From assembly GCA_035509275.1 (NCBI GenBank), contig DATJLU010000227.1, positions 1-64,000 of the forward strand: DNA of 64,000 nucleotides. Reading direction: 5' to 3'. This document shows positions 16,259-26,400 of this stretch, piece after piece. A model generated the notes under the pieces. That model made no database searches, was not told where the DNA came from, and saw nothing but the letters and a program-made list of their open reading frames with translations. Origin of the DNA: DAHUYF01 sp035509275 (GTDB taxonomy: Bacteria; Pseudomonadota; Alphaproteobacteria; ATCC43930; CGMCC-115725). Position numbers and translations under genes: made by a program. The number at the start of each line of letters is the position of its first letter. The stretch's first letter is position 1.

Positions 16259-17191
16259 CTAAGCCATCCGCCGCGCGCTTATCGCCAGCCAGACGCCGGC
16301 GAAGATCGTGGCGATGCCGAGGAGATGGTAGAGATGCACCGCCTCGCCGAGCGTGATCATGGCGAGGGCCGTGCCGAACGCGGGGAGCAGCGGGATGGTG
16401 AAGCCGGCCCGATTGGGCCCGACCAGCTCGACGCCGCGATTCCAGCAGAGATAGGCTGCGATCGAGGCGAAGCCGGCGATGTAGAGCACGCCGCCGGCCG
16501 AGCCCCAGCCGAGCCGCGGCGTGGCGAAGAAGACGCTCTCGAGCGCGTAGAAGGGGGCGAGGATCGCGGCGCCGATGCTGGCGATGACGAAGATCAGCGC
16601 GAGGCCGTCCAGCTCGGCGGGGCGGCGCCGCACCAGCACGCAATAGACGCCCCAGGCCGGCATGCCGAGCAGGATGATGATGTCTCCCGGGTTGAAGCTG
16701 AAGCGCTGCAGATTGGCGAGGTCGCCGCGATTCATGATGAGGAGGATACCGAGGAAGGAGAGCGCAATGCCGAGCAGCTGGCGCGCCGTCACCCGCGTGC
16801 CGTCGAGCAGCCGGGCGACGAGGATGATGAACAGCGGCGCGGCTGAGTTCATCAGCACGCCGTTCACCGATGTGGTGTAGCGCAGCCCGGTATAGACGAA
16901 GGCCTGGAAAAGCGCGACGCCGCTGAGGCCGAGCAGGAACAGCAGCCGCCAATGGCGGCGCAGCACCGCGCCTTTGCCGGCCAGCCGCGGCAGCGCCACT
17001 GGCGCCAGCAGCAAAGCCGCCACCGCCCAGCGCCAGAAGGTCAGCGCCAGCGGCGGCATCGCATCGCGCACGGCGCGGCCGACGATCCAGTTCCCCGCCC
17101 AGAGGAGCGAGGCCAGCGCCAGCAGCAGATAGGGATAGAGGCTCTGCCGCCAGCGCGTCCGCGCTTGCGGCAGGGAAGGGGCGAAATTCAT
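16259..17191 (-). CDS. EamA/DMT-family transporter
   Basis: 310 residues with ten hydrophobic segments in two EamA repeats. The N-terminal repeat begins LLLALASLLWAGNWIVGRAVRDAMPPLALTFWRW, the common EamA opening; the second begins FNPGDIIILLGMPAWGVYCVLVRR and ends TLGEAVHLYHLLGIATIFAGVWLA. Such proteins usually export amino acids or other metabolites. It is convergent with the MFS gene (76 bp between the stops) and has no riboswitch upstream, unlike the 2205 family member. The substrate is unknown. Confidence 0.88.
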   Translation of the reverse strand: MNFAPSLPQARTRWRQSLYPYLLLALASLLWAGNWIVGRAVRDAMPPLALTFWRWAVAALLLAPVALPRLAGKGAVLRRHWRLLFLLGLSGVALFQAFVYTGLRYTTSVNGVLMNSAAPLFIILVARLLDGTRVTARQLLGIALSFLGILLIMNRGDLANLQRFSFNPGDIIILLGMPAWGVYCVLVRRRPAELDGLALIFVIASIGAAILAPFYALESVFFATPRLGWGSAGGVLYIAGFASIAAYLCWNRGVELVGPNRAGFTIPLLPAFGTALAMITLGEAVHLYHLLGIATIFAGVWLAISARRMA

Positions 17192-17280
17192 CGGCGCGGA
17201 GACTGGGCGCCGCGCTGTGATCCGTCAACTCGCCGGTCTCGGAAGATCGCCCGGCGCCGCGAGGCGACGCGGCGGCCCAC

Positions 17281-18006
17281 TCAGGTGACTTCGACCGTGG
17301 GCGTGAAGATGTAACCGGTGCCGCGCACCGTCTTGATCATCGTCGGCTTCGCCGGATCGGGCTCGAGCTTGCGCCGGAGGCGGCCGACCTGAACGTCGAT
17401 GGTGCGGTCGAAGGGGCCGGCCTCGCGGTTGCGGGCGAGATCGAGCAAGCGGTCGCGGCTCAGCACCTGGTTGGCATTGTTGACGAAGGCGGCGAGCAGG
17501 TCGAACTCGCCCGTCGTCAGCCGCACCTCGCCGCCTTCGGGCGATACCAGTTCGCGCGTTGCGAGATCAAGATGCCAGCCGGCGAAACTGGCGCGCGCGC
17601 GCCCGGTCGCGGGCTTCTCCTTTTGTACCCGGTTCGAGGCCCGGCGCAGCACGCTTTTGACGCGCGCCAGCAGCTCGCGCAGGTGAAAGGGCTTCGGCAG
17701 ATAGTCGTCGGCCCCCATCTCCAGCCCGATGATGCGGTCGACGGTCTCGCCCCGGCCGGTCAGGATGATGATGCCGACCCCGTTCGACTCCTCGCGCAGC
17801 TGGCGCGCAAGCGTCAGCCCGTCTTCGCCGGGCAGCATGAGATCGAGGATGACAAGATCGACCGGGCCTTGCGCCATGACCTTGCGCATCGCGCCGCCGT
17901 CATTGGCGACGCTGACGCGGTAACCCTCGCTCGACAAATACTGTTGGACGACCTCGCATATCTCCTTTTGGTCGTCCACCACAAGGATATGCCCTGTCGC
18001 TTTCAT
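17281..18006 (-). CDS. OmpR-family response regulator, orphan
   Basis: A 241-residue two-domain regulator. The receiver domain (1-120) has acidic pocket D11/D12, phospho-acceptor D55 in DLVILDLMLPGEDG, and K105 in DDYLPKPFHLRE. The winged-helix DNA-binding domain (about 145-238) ends with KTVRGTGYIFTPTVEVT, typical of OmpR/PhoB proteins. No histidine kinase is adjacent, so the partner is elsewhere. The gene starts 240 bp from the divergent ECF sigma gene, so the two may share a control region. Confidence 0.92.
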   Translation of the reverse strand: MKATGHILVVDDQKEICEVVQQYLSSEGYRVSVANDGGAMRKVMAQGPVDLVILDLMLPGEDGLTLARQLREESNGVGIIILTGRGETVDRIIGLEMGADDYLPKPFHLRELLARVKSVLRRASNRVQKEKPATGRARASFAGWHLDLATRELVSPEGGEVRLTTGEFDLLAAFVNNANQVLSRDRLLDLARNREAGPFDRTIDVQVGRLRRKLEPDPAKPTMIKTVRGTGYIFTPTVEVT

Positions 18007-18246
18007 GGCTGGATTTGAATGTGGCGCATCTCGGGCATCGTTGCAATATCGTCCGGGTGGGGGAGCCGGCCGCGCCGTTCAGCCGACGCGCGCATGTCAG
18101 CCGATTACAAGGCGTTACAATTTCTTACAGAATTGGGCCGGCCGTGACATCAAGCAATTACAGGATGCCGGTACAGTTTAACGATCTCGGTGCTTCCCGT
18201 TGAACACCCATGCGGCGTGCCAGCGGCGCACGCGAAGGAGCTGGGG

Positions 18247-18876
18247 ATGGCTGATATTTACAAAAAAATCGAGGAAGAGATCCCGCGCCTGCGGCGCTAT
18301 GCACGCGCCTTGACCCGCGATGTGAACGCTGCCGACGACCTTGTCCAAGACTGCCTGACCCGCGCGCTGAGCAAAGTCCATCTCTGGCAGAAGGGCACCG
18401 ACCTGCGCGCGTGGCTCTTCACCATCCTCCACAACCAATACGTAAACCATGTGCGCCGCGCGGTGCGCGAAGGCTCGGCCGTCGGCCTGTCGGCCAGCGA
18501 GCCGCTGTTGACCACCTCGCCGAACCAGGGGAAGCGCCTGGAACTGCGCGATCTCGAGCGCGCCATCGCCAAGCTGCCGGAGGAGCAGCGCTCGGTACTT
18601 CTGCTCGTCGGGCTGGAGGGCATGCGCTACGAGGAGGTTGCCGCCGTCCTCGACGTTCCCGTCGGCACCATCCGCTCGCGCCTGTCGCGCGGCCGCGAGA
18701 TGCTGCGCCAGCTCATGGGCATGATCCCGGAAAGCGAGGACGCTGGCCGCGCCGCCCTGCCGCGCCGGCTCGCCCCGGCACGCGGCCAGTCGGAGATCGC
18801 CGTTGGCGAGGTGCTGCGCCGGGCGCGTCCGCTCCAGGGCCGGGAGAACACCCAGCTCTCGCGCCGCAACGCCTGA
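18247..18876 (+). CDS. ECF-family RNA polymerase sigma factor
   Basis: A 209-residue group IV sigma factor. Region 2 is at about 10-75 (RLRRYARALTRDVNAADDLVQDCLTRAL ... LRAWLFTILHNQYVNHVRR) and region 4 at about 100-155 (LPEEQRSVLLLVGLEGMRYEEVAAVLDVPVGTIRSRLSRGREML). A basic tail of about 50 residues follows region 4. The ATG at 18247 has a strong AAGGAG site. A membrane anti-sigma gene lies on the opposite strand downstream, tail to tail. No nepR or phyR is near, so this is probably not EcfG itself but a related ECF (an ECF26-like pairing is my guess). It may feed into the EcfG-type promoters at 19639 and 19834. Confidence 0.92.
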   Translation: MADIYKKIEEEIPRLRRYARALTRDVNAADDLVQDCLTRALSKVHLWQKGTDLRAWLFTILHNQYVNHVRRAVREGSAVGLSASEPLLTTSPNQGKRLELRDLERAIAKLPEEQRSVLLLVGLEGMRYEEVAAVLDVPVGTIRSRLSRGREMLRQLMGMIPESEDAGRAALPRRLAPARGQSEIAVGEVLRRARPLQGRENTQLSRRNA

Positions 18877-19102
18877 AGCGGCGGCGGAACCTCCGCAATC
18901 AAGCCCGTGTTGAAACGAAGGTAGGGCGCTCCCCGTGCCCTGCCGGTTTGCGGGCCGTGCCGGGGGCCCGCGCCAAAGACTCGATCTCCCCCACAGCCCG
19001 GCATTGGCATAGTCTCCCCGTAGCGGGTTTTACGAGACCCGCTGACTGTGGCCGGGCGCAGCAAACCGTGCCCGGCCGACCTTTACCAGCCGGTGCGCCG
19101 GT

Positions 19103-19519
19103 TCAGGTGCCGATATGGGAGAGCTTTACCGGAGCGGCGACGTGGGAGAGCTTGGTCGGAGCGGGAGGTGGCGGGGTCACCGCGGAGGCATGCAGCGCGG
19201 CAAGCTCCTGCGCGAAGGTGCTGCCCGCCAGCAACAGCAGCCCGGCAATCCCTCCGGCGACGATCATCGGCGCCCAAGAGCGCAGCCAGGATCGCTTCGG
19301 CATGATCCTGCTCAGCCTTTTGGGTGGGGTTTCGCGCGCGACATCGTCGAAAAGGGCTTGCATCCCCTCCTTTTGGGCGCGGAAAGCCTCGACGCGCGCC
19401 GCTTGCTGCGGAAACCGCGCGAGATAGGCCGCCACTCGGAAGCGGCGCGCCGCATCGAGCGCGCCGTCGAGATAGGCGTGGAGGTCTTCCTCGCTGATAT
19501 CGCTCCAGGGTTGCTTCAC
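19103..19519 (-). CDS. membrane anti-sigma factor
   Basis: 138 residues with an N-terminal cytoplasmic domain (DISEEDLHAYLDGALDAARRFRVAAYLARFPQQAARVEAFRAQ), the pattern found in small anti-sigma factors of alphaproteobacterial ECF systems, then one transmembrane helix (WAPMIVAGGIAGLLLLAGSTFA) and a short proline-rich periplasmic tail. No zinc-binding HxxxCxxC motif is seen. The GTG at 19519 follows GGAAG and is chosen because it begins just before the conserved domain; a TTG at 19546 is also possible. It is convergent with the sigma gene 18247. An EcfG-type promoter lies 120 bp upstream. Confidence 0.82.
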   Translation of the reverse strand: MKQPWSDISEEDLHAYLDGALDAARRFRVAAYLARFPQQAARVEAFRAQKEGMQALFDDVARETPPKRLSRIMPKRSWLRSWAPMIVAGGIAGLLLLAGSTFAQELAALHASAVTPPPPAPTKLSHVAAPVKLSHIGT

Positions 19520-19638
19520 GCGAGCTTCCACTTCGCCAATCGACAAGACCCAACCCTCTGCGCGGCCGCTCTGAAGCCGCGCGGGGGAGCCGCCAATGTC
19601 CAAGTCGGGAAAGGTCCGGGTCGGAAAAACTCCAACAG

Positions 19639-19663
19639 AACGCCGCGTAGCCCCTTGAGTTCC
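19639..19663 (-). promoter_or_regulatory. EcfG-type promoter facing the anti-sigma gene
   Basis: On the minus strand GGAAC (19663-19659) is followed after exactly 16 nt by CGTT (19642-19639), the general-stress sigma (EcfG) consensus of alphaproteobacteria. It points to the anti-sigma gene, with about 90-120 bp of leader. Confidence 0.55.
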
Positions 19664-19833
19664 CTCGGCGGAACACGCGGCACGCCGCGCGCGCTGCCGG
19701 TCGGGACAAGAGCATAGAATCGGGGAAACCATGCTGCACTGCGACGTCTTTCACGTCTCTTGCGTCGGCGCCGCGTGCCGCGGGCGCAACAACGGCGCAC
19801 CGCGACATCTGGCCAAGCTTTCGCAGGTGCAGC

Positions 19834-19859
19834 GGAACTTCGCCGTCTGCGCCGCCGTT
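19834..19859 (+). promoter_or_regulatory. EcfG-type promoter upstream of the trehalose-glucan operon
   Basis: GGAAC at 19834-19838 and CGTT at 19856-19859 are separated by 17 nt, matching the EcfG consensus. It points to glgE at 20071, with about 200 nt of leader. No coding region is supported between 19550 and 20070; this divergent control region holds the two promoters and nothing else I can recognise. Confidence 0.6.
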
Positions 19860-20070
19860 GGTGGCGTTAGGCAACCTGTGGCGGCGCGGTGAAACAGACG
19901 CGCGGGAGACCGATGCGGCCTTATCGGCCTCCGCTGCCGCACCGAATTCTGCGCGATGGAAAGTCTGTATCGCGTCCCCGGTTCGGTCCTAGGAAAACGA
20001 GCCGGAGGAGCAGCCTGGGGGAACTCAGGCCACAGGCGCCTTCTCTCCCTCCTTACCGATCGCTCCCGCG

Positions 20071-23000
20071 ATGACGGAACCCAGATCCGACCGCGTTAGC
20101 GCGGCCGAGCCGGTGGAAGGGCTCCGCATCTACAATCTCTTTCCGCTGCTCGCCGGCAGCGTGGCCGAGTGGCGCGAAGAGCTGCCGCGCATCGCCGCGA
20201 TGGGCTTCAATTGCGTCTTCGTCAACGCGTTCCACTACCCCGGCTTTTCCGGCAGCCTCTACGCCGTGAAGGACTACTACCGCCTCAATCCGCTGTTTCG
20301 CGGCGCGGCGCGGGGCAGCGACGACGCCTTGCTCGCGGGCTTCACCGCCGATTGCCGGCGCCATGGCCTGATCGCCATGATGGATCTGGTGGTGAACCAC
20401 ACCGCGCGCGACAGCGAGCTCGCCGCCGGGCATCCCCATTGGTTCGCGCGTGAGCCGGGCGGCGGCCTGCGCTCGCCCTCGGCGATCGACCCGGCGAATG
20501 CGACCAATGTCACGGTCTGGGGCGACCTCGCTGAGATCGAGTATCGCGGCGACGACGCCGAAGCGGAAACCGTCGCCTATTTCGCCGACATGGTGCGCCA
20601 TTACGCCAGGCTCGGCTTCGGCGGCTTCCGCTGCGATGCCGCCTACAAGGTGCCGGCACGGGTTTGGCGCGCGCTCATCGCTGCGGCGCGCGCCGAGGCG
20701 AAAGCGTGCCGTTTCGCCGCCGAGACCCTGGGCGCGCGCCTTCCGGAAGTCCACCGTCTCGCCGGGGCGGGCTTCGACTACCTCTTCAACAGCAGCAAAT
20801 GGTGGGATTTCAAAAGCCCCTGGCTGCTCGAGCAATACCAGGGGTTTCGCGCCATCGCGCCGTCGATCGCTTTTCCGGAAAGCCACGATACCGAGCGTCT
20901 TGCCGCCGAGCTCGCGCGCAGCGGCTCCGGCGCCGCGGCGGTCGAAGCGCGCTATCGCCAGGCCTATGCGTTTGCCGCCGGCTTCTCGGCCGGTGTAATG
21001 ATGCCGATGGGCTACGAGTTCGGCTGGCGCCGGCGCCTCGATGTCGTCAAGACCCGGCGCGAGCCGGTCGAGCCGCGGGCTTTCGATCTGTCTTCCTTCA
21101 TCGCCGCGGTCAACGCGGTGAAGCGCGCGACGCCGGCGCTCAACCAAGAAGGGCCGCAGACCCGGCTGACGCCGCCCAGCGATCCGCTGGTCGTGCTGTC
21201 ACGGCGGACCGAGGCGGGCGCGGACTGGGCCTTCGCGTTGATCAATTCCAATGACGCGGCGGCAAACGAGATCGACAGCGATATGCTGCTCGACGCCGCC
21301 GACGGCGAGGCACTGATCCTGTCGGAGCCGGTGGCCAGCGGCGGCGAGCGCGGCATCGGCATCCGCCTTGCCGTCGAGCCGCTCTCCGTCATGCTGTTGC
21401 GCGGCCGCGCGCCCGCGCCGCTGAAGCTGCCGGCCGAGGACCGGAGCGTCGCGGCGATGCCCAAGGACTGGTCGCCGCAAGCGCGGATCAACATCGAAGC
21501 GGTCTATCCCGAGCTCGATGGCGGGCGCTTTCCGGTGAAGCGCGTGACCGGCGACCGCCTCGCCGTCTGGGCCGACATCCTGCGCGACGGGCATGACGTG
21601 CTCGCCGCCGCCCTCCTGCTGCGGCGCGAAGGCGAAGCGCTGTGGCAGGCGACGCCGATGCGGCTGTTCGACAATGATCGCTGGGTGGGCCATGCGTTGC
21701 TCGGCGAGAATGCGCGCTATCGCTACACCATCGAGGCCTGGACCGAGCCTTTCGCTTCCTGGCGCGCCGACACGCTGAAGAAGCGGCAGGCCGGTCAGGA
21801 GATCGGCGTCGACCTGCTGGAAGGCCGCGCGCTGGTCGCGGCTGCGGCGCGCCGCGCCGAGGGCGCCGATCGCTTGCTGCTGGAGCGGCTGCTCGGCGAT
21901 TTCGAGGCCGCGGACGGGGCCGGGCGCATCGAGATCATGCTGTCGCGCCTCCTGGCTCAGGCGATGGCGCGCTGGCCCGACCGGAGCGATGCCGTCCGCT
22001 ATGGCCGCGAGCTCGATCTTATCGTCGATCGCCCCGCGGCGCGGTTTTCTGCCTGGTACGAGATGGTTCCGCGCAGCCAGGGACAGGTCGCCGGCCGCGG
22101 CGCCGATTTCGACACGGCGGCGGCGCGCCTTCCCGAGATCCGCGCCATGGGCTTCGACGTCGTCTACCTGACGCCGATTCATCCGATCGGGCGGGTCAAT
22201 CGCAAAGGGCGGGACAACAGCCTCGTGGCGGCGCCGGGCGATCCGGGCAGCCCCTATGCCATTGGCGCTGCCGAAGGCGGCCACAAGGCGGTGCATCCGG
22301 AGCTGGGCGGCATCGACGGGTTCCGTCGCTTCGTTGCGGCGGCGCAGGCGCTCGGCCTCGAGGTGGCGCTCGATTTCGCCGTGCAATGCGCGCCCGACCA
22401 TCCCTGGGTCAGCGAGCATCCCGAATGGTTCGTGTTTCGCCCGGACGGGACGATTCGCTATGCCGAGAACCCGCCCAAGAAGTACCAGGATATCGTCAAT
22501 GTCGATTTCTTCAGCCGCGAGCGCGCGGCGCTGTGGCAGGAGCTGCGCGACATCGTGCTCTATTGGATCGGCGAGGGCGTGACGATCTTCCGCGTCGACA
22601 ATCCGCATACCAAGCCGCTGCCGTTCTGGGAATGGCTCATCCGCGAGGTGCAGAGCCGTCATCCCGGCGCGATTTTCCTGTCCGAGGCCTTCACCCGGCC
22701 GAAGATGATGCATGCGCTGGCCAAGGCCGGGTTTAGTCAGTCCTATACTTATTTCACCTGGCGGGTGAGCAAGGCCGAGCTCACCGAATACGGCACCGAG
22801 CTGGCGCAGGGCCCGGGCAAGGAATATTTCCGCCCGAACTTCTTCACCAACACGCCCGACATCCTGCCGGCGCACTTGCAGCAGGGCGGCAGGCCGGCCT
22901 TCCGCATCCGCCTCGTCCTGGCGGCGACGCTGTCGCCCGCTTATGGCATCTACAACGGCTTCGAGCTGTGCGAGAATCGCGCCATCCCCGGCACCGAAGA

Positions 23001-23406
23001 GTATCTCCATTCGGAGAAATACGAATACAAGGTCTGGGATTGGAATCGGCCCGGCCATATCAAGGACGACATCACGCTCCTCAACCGCCTGCGGCGTGAG
23101 AATCCCGCGCTGCACCATCTTGCCAATCTGCGCTTCTACCCCGCGGACAATCCGAATGTGCTGTTCTACGGCAAGACGACCGAGGACGGCGCCAACCGCG
23201 TCTTCGTCGCGGTCAATCTCGATCCCTTCGCGGCGCATGAAGCGGTGGTCGAATTCCCGCTCGCGGAAATTCATATCGCGGAAGTTGAAACCTTCACCGC
23301 CGTCGAGCTGTTCACGGATCGCCGGTACCAATGGCAGGGCGCCCGCCAGCGCCTCACTCTCGATCCCGACGTCAATCCCGCGGCGATCTTCCGCATTGTC
23401 CGATAG
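20071..23406 (+). CDS. glgE: alpha-1,4-glucan:maltose-1-phosphate maltosyltransferase GlgE with an extra N-terminal GH13 domain
   Basis: GlgE (GH13_3) extends alpha-1,4-glucan by two glucose units using maltose-1-phosphate. Residues from about 465 to 1111 are GlgE: the N-domain (ARINIEAVYPELDGGRFPVKR), nucleophile D843 in FRVDNPHTKP, acid/base E872 in FLSEAFTRPKMM, and D930 in TNTPDILP. Residues about 15-440 form a second complete GH13-like barrel with its own triad: D189 (GFRCDAAYK), E218 (FAAETLG) and D273 (FPESHDTER), plus the MDLVVNHTA motif. The usual GlgE is about 660-700 residues, so this is a fusion. It is the first gene of a seven-gene operon; the ATG at 20071 follows a long leader with an EcfG-type promoter. 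Confidence 0.93.
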   Translation: MTEPRSDRVSAAEPVEGLRIYNLFPLLAGSVAEWREELPRIAAMGFNCVFVNAFHYPGFSGSLYAVKDYYRLNPLFRGAARGSDDALLAGFTADCRRHGLIAMMDLVVNHTARDSELAAGHPHWFAREPGGGLRSPSAIDPANATNVTVWGDLAEIEYRGDDAEAETVAYFADMVRHYARLGFGGFRCDAAYKVPARVWRALIAAARAEAKACRFAAETLGARLPEVHRLAGAGFDYLFNSSKWWDFKSPWLLEQYQGFRAIAPSIAFPESHDTERLAAELARSGSGAAAVEARYRQAYAFAAGFSAGVMMPMGYEFGWRRRLDVVKTRREPVEPRAFDLSSFIAAVNAVKRATPALNQEGPQTRLTPPSDPLVVLSRRTEAGADWAFALINSNDAAANEIDSDMLLDAADGEALILSEPVASGGERGIGIRLAVEPLSVMLLRGRAPAPLKLPAEDRSVAAMPKDWSPQARINIEAVYPELDGGRFPVKRVTGDRLAVWADILRDGHDVLAAALLLRREGEALWQATPMRLFDNDRWVGHALLGENARYRYTIEAWTEPFASWRADTLKKRQAGQEIGVDLLEGRALVAAAARRAEGADRLLLERLLGDFEAADGAGRIEIMLSRLLAQAMARWPDRSDAVRYGRELDLIVDRPAARFSAWYEMVPRSQGQVAGRGADFDTAAARLPEIRAMGFDVVYLTPIHPIGRVNRKGRDNSLVAAPGDPGSPYAIGAAEGGHKAVHPELGGIDGFRRFVAAAQALGLEVALDFAVQCAPDHPWVSEHPEWFVFRPDGTIRYAENPPKKYQDIVNVDFFSRERAALWQELRDIVLYWIGEGVTIFRVDNPHTKPLPFWEWLIREVQSRHPGAIFLSEAFTRPKMMHALAKAGFSQSYTYFTWRVSKAELTEYGTELAQGPGKEYFRPNFFTNTPDILPAHLQQGGRPAFRIRLVLAATLSPAYGIYNGFELCENRAIPGTEEYLHSEKYEYKVWDWNRPGHIKDDITLLNRLRRENPALHHLANLRFYPADNPNVLFYGKTTEDGANRVFVAVNLDPFAAHEAVVEFPLAEIHIAEVETFTAVELFTDRRYQWQGARQRLTLDPDVNPAAIFRIVR

Positions 23407-23436
23407 CGCCGACCGCGTAGTTTATTGCAGCGCCCC

Positions 23437-26400
23437 ATGCCGGACACCAGGCTCCTCACCCAAACCCACCCGATCGTCGCCGATCCGCTCTGGTACAAGG
23501 ACGCGATCATCTATCAGCTGCACGTCAAGGCGTTCTTCGACAGCAATGCCGACGGCATCGGCGATTTCCAGGGGCTGACGCGCCGGCTCGACTATCTCGC
23601 CGATCTCGGGGTGACGGCGCTCTGGCTGCTGCCGTTCTATCCCTCGCCGCTGAAGGATGACGGCTACGACATCGCCGATTACCGCAATGTCAATCCCGCC
23701 TACGGCACGATGGGGGATTTCCGCACCTTCGTGCGCGCCGCGCATCGCCTCGGCCTGCGCGTCATCACCGAGCTGGTGGTCAACCACACCTCCGACCAGC
23801 ATCCCTGGTTCCAGCGCGCGCGCCGCTCGCGGCCCGGCTCGCATTGGCGGAACTACTATGTCTGGAGCGACACCGACCAGAAATTCCTCGGCACGCGCAT
23901 CATCTTTCTCGACACGGAGAAATCGAACTGGGCCTGGGACCCGGTGGCGCAAGCCTATTACTGGCATCGCTTCTACCACCACCAGCCGGATCTCAATTTC
24001 GACAATCCGCATGTCGAGAAGGCCGTGGTCAATGTCATGCATTATTGGCTCGACATCGGCGTCGACGGCATGCGGCTCGACGCCGTGCCTTACCTGATCG
24101 AGCGCGAAGGCTCGATCAACGAAAACCTGCCGGAGACGCACGGCGTGCTGAGGCGCCTCAGGCGCGCGCTCGACCAGCGCTACGGCGACCGCATGCTGCT
24201 GGCCGAGGCCAATCAGTGGCCGGAGGACGTGCTGCAGTATTTCGGCGAAGGCGACGAATGCCACATGGCATTCCACTTTCCGCTGATGCCGCGCATCTTC
24301 ATGGCGGTGGCGACCGAGGACCGCCATCCCATCACCGACATCATGCGCCAGACGCCGGACATCCCCGCCAATTGCCAGTGGGCGGTGTTCCTGCGCAATC
24401 ACGACGAGCTGACCTTGGAGATGGTGACCGACCGCGAGCGCGACTATCTCTGGCAGCACTACGCCACCGACAAGCGCATGCGGCTCAATCTCGGCATCCG
24501 CCGGCGGCTCGCGCCGCTGATGGAGAACGACCGCCGCCGCATGGAGCTGCTCAACGGCCTCATGTTCTCGCTGCCGGGTACGCCCGTCATGTATTATGGC
24601 GACGAGATCGGCATGGGCGACAACATTTTTCTGGGCGACCGCGACGGCGTCCGCACGCCGATGCAATGGTCACCCGACCGCAACGCCGGCTTCTCGCGCG
24701 CCGATCCGGCGCAGCTTTATCTGCCGCCGATCATGGATGCGGTCTACGGCTACAACTCGGTCAACGTCGAAGCGCAAAGCCGCTCGCCTTCCTCCTTCCT
24801 CAACTGGATGAAGCGCCTCATTGCCGTACGCAAAGCGCGGCTCGCCTTCGGCCGCGGCGGCCTGCACTTTCTCTACCCGTCGAACCGCAAGGTGCTGGCC
24901 TATCTCCGCGCCTATGGCGAGGAGACGATCCTCTGCGTCTTCAACCTGGCGCGCGGGCCTCAGGCCGTCGAGCTCGATCTTTCCGGCTTCAAGGGACGCA
25001 CGCCGGTCGAGCTCTTCGGCCGCACCAATTTCCCGCGGATCGGCGATCTGCCCTACCTGCTGACGCTCTCCGGACACGGCTTCTACTGGTTTCTGCTCGA
25101 TCCGAGCACGGTGGACGAGCGCCCGCCGCCGGCGCTGCCGGAGCTGCTGACCATGGTCCTGAGCGATGCCGGCTGGACCAGCCCCTTCAACCAGCACAAC
25201 CGCCGGCTCTTCGAGAGCGAGGTGCTGCCCGATTATCTCCCGGGTCAGCGCTGGTTCGCCGGCAAAGGCCGGAAAATCGCCAATACCGTGGTGAGCGGCG
25301 GTGCCCTGCTGCCCGGTCGGCAGGGGCAAATGGGTTGGCCGCTGATGCTGGTCGATGTCGAGTTCCGCGATGGCGAGAAGCAGCGCTACTCGCTGCCGCT
25401 CTCTCTGACCTGGGAGGAGGAAGGGAGCGAGCAGCGCAATGCGCTGCTGCCCTGCACCTTGGCGCGTGCGCGTCACGGCAGGCGCGAAGGCGCCATCTAC
25501 GAAGCGGCAGCCGATCCCGACTTTGGCTTGGCCATGGCCGCGGCAATCGGCGCCGCGAGCGACCTCTCCGGGCGCAACGGCCGCATCGTCTTCGACCGCA
25601 CCGGCGCCTTCGCGCGCGCGAGCCTGCCGCCGAATCCGGTGATCAAGCGCGTCGGCGGCGAGCAGTCGAACAGCTCGATCCTGATCGAGGAATACGCCGT
25701 GCTGAAGCTCTACCGCCGCATCGTCGTCGGCGCGCAGCCGGAGATTGAGATGACGCGCTTCCTCACCGACGTGGCGCATTTCTCCAACACACCGCCGCTG
25801 CTCGGCTCTTGCCGCTTCATCGCCGAGACCGGCGAGCAAACCGAGCTCGGCGTGCTCTTCGCCTATCTGCGCAATCAGGGCAGCGCTTGGGTGCAGGCGC
25901 TGAACTATCTGGCGCGCTATCTCGACGAAGGGCTGCTGATGGCGCGGCGCGAGACGCGACCGGCCGAGCCGACGACGCCGCTGACGCCGGAAGCGACCGC
26001 CCATCCGCTCTATCTCGAGCTTGCGACCCAGCTCGGCCTGCGCACCGCCGAGCTGCACCGCGCGCTCTGCCCCGACTTCGACGTCGAGCCGGCTTTCGCG
26101 CCGGAGCCGATCACGGCGGCCGATCTCGCCGAATGGCGCGAGCGGGCGATCCAGGCTGCGCGCGCCATGCTCGATCAGTTGGCGCGCCGGCGCGACGGCC
26201 TTCCGCCGGCGGCGCAGCCGCTCGCCGAGCGCCTGATCGAGCATCGCGACGTCTTGCTCGCCCGCTATGACGCGCTGCTGCCGCAATCCATCAACGCCAT
26301 GAAGACGCGCTTTCATGGCGACTATCATCTCGGCCAGGTGCTGGTCGTGCAGAACGATTTCTCGATCATCGATTTCGAAGGCGAGCCGTTGCGCGATCTC

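Noticed and set aside
18247..18876. The ECF gene as EcfG itself
   Set aside because: No nepR or phyR next to it, it has a membrane anti-sigma partner, and its region 4 differs from the EcfG pattern I know.
21199..23331. 710-codon minus-strand frame across glgE
   Set aside because: Antisense shadow; glgE carries all conserved motifs on the plus strand.
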